From Veillonella_A intestinalis (GTDB lineage Bacteria > Bacillota > Negativicutes > Veillonellales > Veillonellaceae), in NCBI RefSeq assembly GCF_943192895.1, contig NZ_CALPCB010000004.1:130667-194666 (forward strand): a DNA stretch of 64,000 bases. Direction: 5' to 3'. Below, piece by piece: positions 59,196-64,000 of the stretch. The position numbers and the translations under genes are program-made. Positions within the stretch are counted from its first letter, which is position 1; each line of letters opens with the position of its first letter. The notes under the pieces are model-generated. The model saw only the letters and a program-made list of their open reading frames with translations, had not been told where the DNA came from and searched no databases.

Positions 59196-60749
59196 ATGAT
59201 AAAAACTGTTAAAGCAATTAAAGAAGTAGTATTAACTGGCAATGATTTAACCTTAGCTGAATTAATGGCGGTAGCTCGTTATGATGCTAAAGTTGTATTA
59301 CCAGAATCAACAATTGAAAATATTAAAGCCTCTCGTGCTATTGTAGATAATATTGTGAACAGCAATGCTGTAGTATATGGTATTACAACCGGTTTTGGTT
59401 CTTTATGTCGTGTACATATTTCTAAAGAAGATTGCTCCCAATTACAAGAAAACTTAATTCGTACACATGCTTGTGGTTTTGGTAAGCCATTTAGTCGTGA
59501 AGCGACTCGAGCTATGATGTTAATTCGTGCTAATGCATTAGTAAAAGGGTATTCAGGGATTCGTTTAGAAACCTTAGAAACCTTAATTGCTATGATTAAT
59601 AAAGGTGTGCATCCATACATTCCTGAAAAAGGATCTTTAGGTGCATCTGGTGACTTAGCACCATTATCTCATATGGTATTGCCAATGCTTGGCCTTGGTG
59701 ATGCAGAATTTGAAGGACAAGTTGTGCCAGGTAAAGACGCAATGGCTAAAGCAGGGATTCCTATTATTGCGTTAGAAGCTAAAGAAGGCTTGGCACTTAT
59801 TAATGGCACGCCAGTACTAACTGCAGCAGGGGCGTTGGCTCTTTGGGAAGGTTTATGCCTTCTAAAATTAAGCGATATTGCAGCTGCTTTATCAGCGGAA
59901 GCTATGCGTGGTATTATTAATGCGTATGACGAACGGATTCATACGATTCGTCCTCATAAAGGGCAATTAGACACAGCACGTAATATGCGCGAATTATTAA
60001 AGGGAAGTACATCAATTACACAGCAAGGTGAATTGCGAGTTCAAGATCCATATTCCTTGCGTTGTGTACCACAAGTACATGGTGCTTCTAAGGACGCGTT
60101 AGCTTTTGTTAAAGAAAAAGTGGATATTGAAATTAACTCTGTTACAGATAATCCAATTATTTTACCAGATGGTGATGTTATTTCTGGTGGTAACTTCCAC
60201 GGACAGCCAATGGCACTTCCATTTGACTTCCTTGGCATTGGTTTAGCTGAAATTGCCAATATTTCAGAACGCCGTTTAGAACGATTACTCAATAATTCAT
60301 TGAGTGGCTTCCCATCATTCTTAGTAAAACATTCTGGCTTAAATTCCGGCTTTATGATTACTCAATATGCAGCGGCTGCTTTAGTAAGTGAAAATAAAGT
60401 GTTGGCTCATCCTGCTTCCGTTGACTCCATTCCTTCGTGTGAAAATCAGGAAGATTTGGTAAGTATGGGCGCTCATGCAGCTCGCAAAGCAGGGGAAATT
60501 GCTGATAATGTACGACGTGTAGTGGCTACTGAAATTTTAGCTGCTTGTCAAGCCATTGACCTTCGTGAAGATGAATTTACTTTAGGTGTTGGCACAGCAG
60601 CGGCTTATAAAGCTGTTCGTGCAAGCAATAAATTTATCGACTATGATAAAGATATTGAAATGTTTAAAGAGTTAGAAAAAATAACTGCTATTGTAGCTGA
60701 TGGTACTTTACTAGAAGCTGTAGAAGATGTAGTAACTCTTGAAATTTAA
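59196..60749 (+). CDS. hutH: Histidine ammonia-lyase
   Basis: The 517-residue lyase deaminates histidine to trans-urocanate. The self-made MIO cofactor arises from Ala150-Ser151-Gly152 in GSLGASGDLAPLSH. YGITTGFGSLCRVHI carries the catalytic Tyr. The QDPYSLRCVPQVHG region and GGNFHGQPMALPFD are those of HutH. Length is normal. The rest of the hut pathway (hutU, hutI, hutF/G) is not in the window. It is co-transcribed with the transporter upstream and followed by a branched terminator. Confidence 0.95.
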   Translation: MIKTVKAIKEVVLTGNDLTLAELMAVARYDAKVVLPESTIENIKASRAIVDNIVNSNAVVYGITTGFGSLCRVHISKEDCSQLQENLIRTHACGFGKPFSREATRAMMLIRANALVKGYSGIRLETLETLIAMINKGVHPYIPEKGSLGASGDLAPLSHMVLPMLGLGDAEFEGQVVPGKDAMAKAGIPIIALEAKEGLALINGTPVLTAAGALALWEGLCLLKLSDIAAALSAEAMRGIINAYDERIHTIRPHKGQLDTARNMRELLKGSTSITQQGELRVQDPYSLRCVPQVHGASKDALAFVKEKVDIEINSVTDNPIILPDGDVISGGNFHGQPMALPFDFLGIGLAEIANISERRLERLLNNSLSGFPSFLVKHSGLNSGFMITQYAAAALVSENKVLAHPASVDSIPSCENQEDLVSMGAHAARKAGEIADNVRRVVATEILAACQAIDLREDEFTLGVGTAAAYKAVRASNKFIDYDKDIEMFKELEKITAIVADGTLLEAVEDVVTLEI

Positions 60750-60785
60750 TATAACTTACTAATTACTTGCCCTCAAGTAAGATAG

Positions 60786-60856
60786 AAGAACTCCTTAGGC
60801 CATCGCTATTTATTGTTAGGACCATAGCGTGATTGGCATAGGGAGTTCTTTATTTA
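60786..60856 (+). terminator. Branched terminator after hutH
   Basis: AAGAACTCC pairs with GGGAGTTCTT (one G-U). The enclosed region forms a further GGCCA/TGATTGGC and CGCTAT/ATAGCG arm. TTATTTA follows. Confidence 0.85.
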
Positions 60857-60868
60857 TAAGTATCGATA

Positions 60869-60942
60869 TGATATAATTGATTTGTAATTGATTATGGTTA
60901 TTGATTGTAATTTTTGTTTATATAAATTGGTAAACAAAAATT
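60869..60942 (+). promoter_or_regulatory. Promoter region of the flavin oxidoreductase with repeats and a 12-bp inverted repeat
   Basis: An extended -10 TGATATAAT (60869-60877) is followed by three ATTGATT copies (60876, 60887, 60900). AATTTTTGTTTA (60909-60920) and TAAACAAAAATT (60931-60942) form a perfect inverted repeat with a 10-nt centre. The gene begins at 61015. The elements suggest operator control, but no regulator is adjacent. Confidence 0.5.
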
Positions 60943-61014
60943 CATAAATAGTTGAATCATGTATAGTAGGTAATCATACATTGTAAGTGTATATAATATA
61001 TGGAGGAGTCATAG

Positions 61015-62532
61015 ATGAAAACATATGATATTATTGTTGTTGGTACTGGCGGTGCTACAATTGTAGCTGATGCGGCCATTAGCAAAGGTAAACGGGTAGC
61101 CATTATTGAAAAAGGCAAATTTGGTGGCACTTGTTTAACTCGTGGCTGCATTCCTACAAAGGTAATGGTTACTGTGGCCGATGCAGTTCGTGAAATTGAA
61201 GAATTACCTAAAATTGGGGTAAAAGTTCAGCCAGCGATCATTGATTGGGAATTGATGTCAAAACGTGTATGGCAAAAAATTGATGAAAGTAAAGGGGTAG
61301 AAGCATATTACGATAAGTTTGATAATGTAGATGTGTATCGTGGTGCCGCTACGTTTGTAAAAGATAAAGTATTGACCGTGACATTAAATACAGGAGAAGT
61401 GACCGAAGAAATTACAGCACCTATTATTGTTTTAGGTGTTGGGGGCCATACCAAAGTAAATCCTATTAAAGGCTTAGAAGAAGCTGGTTATATGAGTAGT
61501 GAAAGCCTATTCGGCCATAAATATCCGCAGACTCCACTTAAATCCTTAGTAGTTATGGGTGGGGGCCCGATTGGGACTGAATTTGCTCATGTATTTGCTG
61601 CTGCAGGGACGAAGGTTACTTTAATTCAGCATAATGTACGTTTGTTACCTAAAGAAGATGCCGAAATTTCTGAACAGATTTATAAAGATATTACACGTTT
61701 AGGTATTGATGTTATTTTAAATCAAGAACCTGAAGAAGTGCGTGTAGAAAATGGCGAAAAGGTTGTTGTAATTCGTGATCGTAAGACTGGTGAAGTTCGT
61801 GAAATACGTGGGGAAGAAATTCTTATGGCTTCTGGCATTAAACCAGCTACTGAAGAACTTAAACTTGAGAATACATCAATTCAAACCAAACGAGGTGGTT
61901 GGATTGTTACTAATGAATTTTTAGAAACTTCTGTAGATGGTGTGTATGCTTTAGGTGATGTGAATGGGGAGGCGCCATTCCGTCATAAAGCCAATTATGA
62001 AGCTGATATTTTAGCGCATAATTTATATCATGCCACAAGTCCACAAGACTTCCGTTGGGCTCGCTATGATTTAGTGCCAGCAGTAACCTTTACATATCCT
62101 CAAGTAGGTCATGTTGGTTTAACAGAGCAAGAAGCCATTGAAAAAGGCTATGAAGTTAAAACGGGTAAGAACTTCTACTCATCTTCTGCTAAGGGATTTG
62201 CCATGGGTTTTGATCCAGGCGATGAGAATGATGGCTTTGTAAAAATTGTGGTCGATACAAAAACAAATCACATTTTAGGCGTTCATGTTATTGGTCCACA
62301 GGCGTCGATTTTGTTCCAGCCATTTGTTAACTTACTCAATAGCGGAGATACACCATTAGTGCCTATTAATGAGGAAATTGGTTCTACTTTGACTAAACAA
62401 CTTCGTCAAGAGGGCTTAGTTCGTAAGATGGATCCTCATTCAGTGATTACAGTTGGCGAAACAATGTCGCCACATCCAACCTTGTCAGAGGTTATTATGT
62501 GGACTCAAGTATACTATGAGCATCGTTGGTAA
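61015..62532 (+). CDS. FAD-dependent pyridine nucleotide-disulfide oxidoreductase (lipoamide dehydrogenase-like)
   Basis: This 505-residue flavoenzyme has an FAD loop (VVGTGGATIVADAAI), a redox-active disulfide Cys40-LTRG-Cys45 in GGTCLTRGCIPTK, an NAD(P) loop VVMGGGPIGTEFA near 180, and the second FAD motif VYALGDVNGEAPFRHKA. Near the C-terminus HPTLSEV supplies the His-Glu pair of the disulfide reductase family. Because the FAD loop reads GTGGAT rather than GxGxxG and no dehydrogenase complex genes are nearby, the substrate is uncertain: lipoamide, mycothione-like or other thiols. It is monocistronic behind the repeat-rich promoter. Confidence 0.87.
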   Translation: MKTYDIIVVGTGGATIVADAAISKGKRVAIIEKGKFGGTCLTRGCIPTKVMVTVADAVREIEELPKIGVKVQPAIIDWELMSKRVWQKIDESKGVEAYYDKFDNVDVYRGAATFVKDKVLTVTLNTGEVTEEITAPIIVLGVGGHTKVNPIKGLEEAGYMSSESLFGHKYPQTPLKSLVVMGGGPIGTEFAHVFAAAGTKVTLIQHNVRLLPKEDAEISEQIYKDITRLGIDVILNQEPEEVRVENGEKVVVIRDRKTGEVREIRGEEILMASGIKPATEELKLENTSIQTKRGGWIVTNEFLETSVDGVYALGDVNGEAPFRHKANYEADILAHNLYHATSPQDFRWARYDLVPAVTFTYPQVGHVGLTEQEAIEKGYEVKTGKNFYSSSAKGFAMGFDPGDENDGFVKIVVDTKTNHILGVHVIGPQASILFQPFVNLLNSGDTPLVPINEEIGSTLTKQLRQEGLVRKMDPHSVITVGETMSPHPTLSEVIMWTQVYYEHRW

Positions 62533-62570
62533 GATACACTTTGTAAAAAGACTGTAATATTTGAATATAT

Positions 62571-62660
62571 AAAATACCTTTCTTAGTTTGTTTGATTCTT
62601 GATGCTAGCTTATTGTAAGCTAGTTATTTAGAAATATAAAAACTGAGAAAGGTATTTTTT
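62571..62660 (+). terminator. Large branched terminator
   Basis: AAAATACCTTTCTTAGTTT pairs with AAACTGAGAAAGGTATTTT, enclosing CTAGCTTA/TAAGCTAG. A T run ends it at about 62660. It stops transcription from the oxidoreductase gene. Confidence 0.88.
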
Positions 62661-62673
62661 ACATTATTTTGTA

Positions 62674-62702
62674 TTGATAATCGATGAGAAAAGATGTATA
62701 CT
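62674..62702 (+). promoter_or_regulatory. Promoter of the CDF transporter gene
   Basis: TTGATA, 17 bp, TATACT. It follows the terminator directly. The leader is about 55 nt. Confidence 0.75.
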
Positions 62703-62762
62703 AGGGATACTGATTAGAGCATGAATTTATGGATGTATTGAAGAATACAGTAGGAGAAGGGT

Positions 62763-63953
62763 ATGCAAGAACAATTAATTCGATGGTTTGTTAAAGACTA
62801 TGATTGTATTAAAGCGCCTGCAGTGCGTACACGGTATGGCAATTTAACAAGTATAGTTGGTATTGTCACTAATTTAATCATTTCATTGGGTGAATTAATT
62901 GTAGGCTTTTTAATTGGCTCTATTGCAATGGTCAGCGATGCTATTCATGATTTAGCTGATGCTGGGGGATCTACTATATCGTTGCTAAGTTTTAGATTTT
63001 CTGCCAAAAAAGCTGACCAAGAGCATCCTTATGGTCATGGGCGTATAGAATATTTGTTATCAATAGGATTTTCTATATTGCTTTTTGTGGTAGCTATACA
63101 ACTACTGATTGAGTCAGTAGGGCGTATTTTTAAACCTGAAATTGTGGATTTCTCCATTTGGGCTTTACTTGTTATGCTCTGTGCTATGGGGTTAAAAGTT
63201 TGGTTATATACCTTTTTTAAATCTATTGGCGAGCGGATTAATTCTCCCATATTAAAAGCCAATGGCTTGGAGTATTTATCTGATGTATGGGCTACCTTAG
63301 GTATTACGATTGGCTTAGTTGTAGGTGGCCTTTTTAAAATTCCTGTAGATGGTTATTTAGGCGCTATTGTCTCCTTGATGATTGGTCGTGCGGGGTATCA
63401 TGTGTTGGCTGATGCTATTAGTCGATTGTTAGGCAATGAGCCGAGTCCTGAGATGGTAAAGGATATTGCTAATTTTGTGAAATCATATCCTGGTGTTTTG
63501 GGAATTCATGATTTAATGATTCATGACTATGGTCCAGGCCATGTATTTGCTAGCATTCATGTGGAAGTAGATGCTAAAGAAGATGTAATTAAAAGTCATA
63601 GTTTAATTGATAGAATTGAACGAGATGCGCAAAAAGAATTATATCTTCAGTTAACCATTCATATGGATCCTCTATTAATAACTAAAGAGTCGATGGCATT
63701 ATATGATAAAATTCATACTGTAGTTAAAGCGTATGATGAAAAATTGAGTATTCATGACTTACGGGCTGTAAAGAGTGATGATAAAACGCATATTTTATTT
63801 GATTTAGTCGTGCCTTATTCGGATAGACAACGAATGGATACCATTGCACAAGCGATTAAGAAAATTTTAGAAGCCATGGATCCTACCTTTGAGATTACTA
63901 TTACAGCTGAACATAGTTATACAGGCGATGAAAATATTCATGATTATGATTAA
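62763..63953 (+). CDS. Cation diffusion facilitator (CDF) metal exporter
   Basis: The 396-residue transporter has six transmembrane helices (about residues 25-215) and an extended cytoplasmic C-terminal domain of about 180 residues. Metal-site residues are in DAIHDLADAGGS near 59-70 (helix II) and the second site near 160-180. HPYGHGRIEYLLS is the conserved post-helix II loop. CDF proteins export Zn, Mn, Fe or Co in exchange for protons; the metal cannot be read from sequence alone. The C-terminal region is longer than in ZitB-type proteins, suggesting a duplicated regulatory domain as in MntE-type members. GGAGAAGGG precedes ATG 62763. Confidence 0.9.
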   Translation: MQEQLIRWFVKDYDCIKAPAVRTRYGNLTSIVGIVTNLIISLGELIVGFLIGSIAMVSDAIHDLADAGGSTISLLSFRFSAKKADQEHPYGHGRIEYLLSIGFSILLFVVAIQLLIESVGRIFKPEIVDFSIWALLVMLCAMGLKVWLYTFFKSIGERINSPILKANGLEYLSDVWATLGITIGLVVGGLFKIPVDGYLGAIVSLMIGRAGYHVLADAISRLLGNEPSPEMVKDIANFVKSYPGVLGIHDLMIHDYGPGHVFASIHVEVDAKEDVIKSHSLIDRIERDAQKELYLQLTIHMDPLLITKESMALYDKIHTVVKAYDEKLSIHDLRAVKSDDKTHILFDLVVPYSDRQRMDTIAQAIKKILEAMDPTFEITITAEHSYTGDENIHDYD

Positions 63954-63972
63954 ATTATGTTTAAAGCATAAC

Positions 63973-64000
63973 AAAAGAGGCGCTCTCTTAAGAGAGCGCC
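63973..64000 (+). terminator. Terminator after the CDF gene, cut by the window end
   Basis: GGCGCTCTC, TTAA, GAGAGCGCC is a perfect 9-bp stem reaching the last base of the window. The T tract would lie outside. Confidence 0.8.

Overview
This 64 kb window is a chromosomal housekeeping region of a low-GC, diderm (outer-membrane-bearing) Firmicute of the Negativicutes, most probably a Veillonella or close relative. The evidence is Firmicute-type gene orders (mraZ-rsmH-ftsL-mur-divIB-DUF881-sbp-ftsZ; rpmE-yqhQ-prfA-prmC-sua5-ywlE-rpiB-glyA-upp; cggR-gap-pgk-tpi-gpmI-eno) combined with outer-membrane components: a secretin at 6.3-7.5 kb and a small OmpA-like beta-barrel with a terminal Phe at 27.2-27.8 kb. 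The genus call is inference. I see no rRNA, tRNA, CRISPR array, prophage or insertion sequence.

Layout. 0-13 kb: a cut-off small membrane protein, a possible structured leader or sRNA, a nucleoid-associated NA37 protein, the YbaK deacylase, RNase H1, pgi and galE, a GspC/PilP-like plus secretin pair, an ABC-F ATPase, GluQRS, a CoA-binding protein, a thioredoxin with a CGYC active site and a ThrE-type exporter. 13-27 kb: the division and cell-wall (dcw) cluster, headed by mraZ with a recognisable MraZ box. It lacks ftsI, ftsW and ftsA, and FtsZ has an unusually short linker. 27-33 kb: the beta-barrel protein, an aminotransferase, a DUF896 protein, nth, an unrecognised 493-residue protein, a YdbC/PC4 protein and rpmE. 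33-41 kb: the translation-termination and one-carbon cluster through upp, a LUD-domain protein and a PepSY protein. 41-45 kb: a YjiH/YjiG membrane pair divergent from an M20 amidohydrolase, then an exported carboxymuconolactone-decarboxylase-like protein behind a MerR-type promoter, then a tandem array of about 145-bp repeats. 45-52 kb: the cggR glycolytic/gluconeogenic operon. 52-64 kb: a SPOUT methyltransferase-like protein, YebC, a 1011-residue SARP/BTAD-STAND regulator, a transporter-hutH operon, a flavin disulfide oxidoreductase and a CDF metal transporter.

How the genes work together. mraZ to ftsZ supplies most of lipid II synthesis (MurE, MurF, MraY, MurD, MurG, MurC, Ddl) and early division proteins. 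gap-pgk-tpi-gpmI-eno with pgi and galE gives the lower-glycolysis/gluconeogenesis trunk leading to sugar-nucleotide synthesis. The most suggestive regulatory pairing is the SARP-like regulator and the operon behind it. The transporter-hutH promoter carries two heptamers 11 bp apart, ending 8 bp before a -10 box. That is the geometry known for SARP activators, and it suggests regulator-controlled histidine uptake and deamination.

No clearly novel multi-gene system stands out. The items most worth a second look are the SARP-type promoter, the 145-bp repeat array, the orphan MerR-type promoter, the candidate leader/sRNA at 219-410, the unrecognised 493-residue protein, and the recurring branched terminators.
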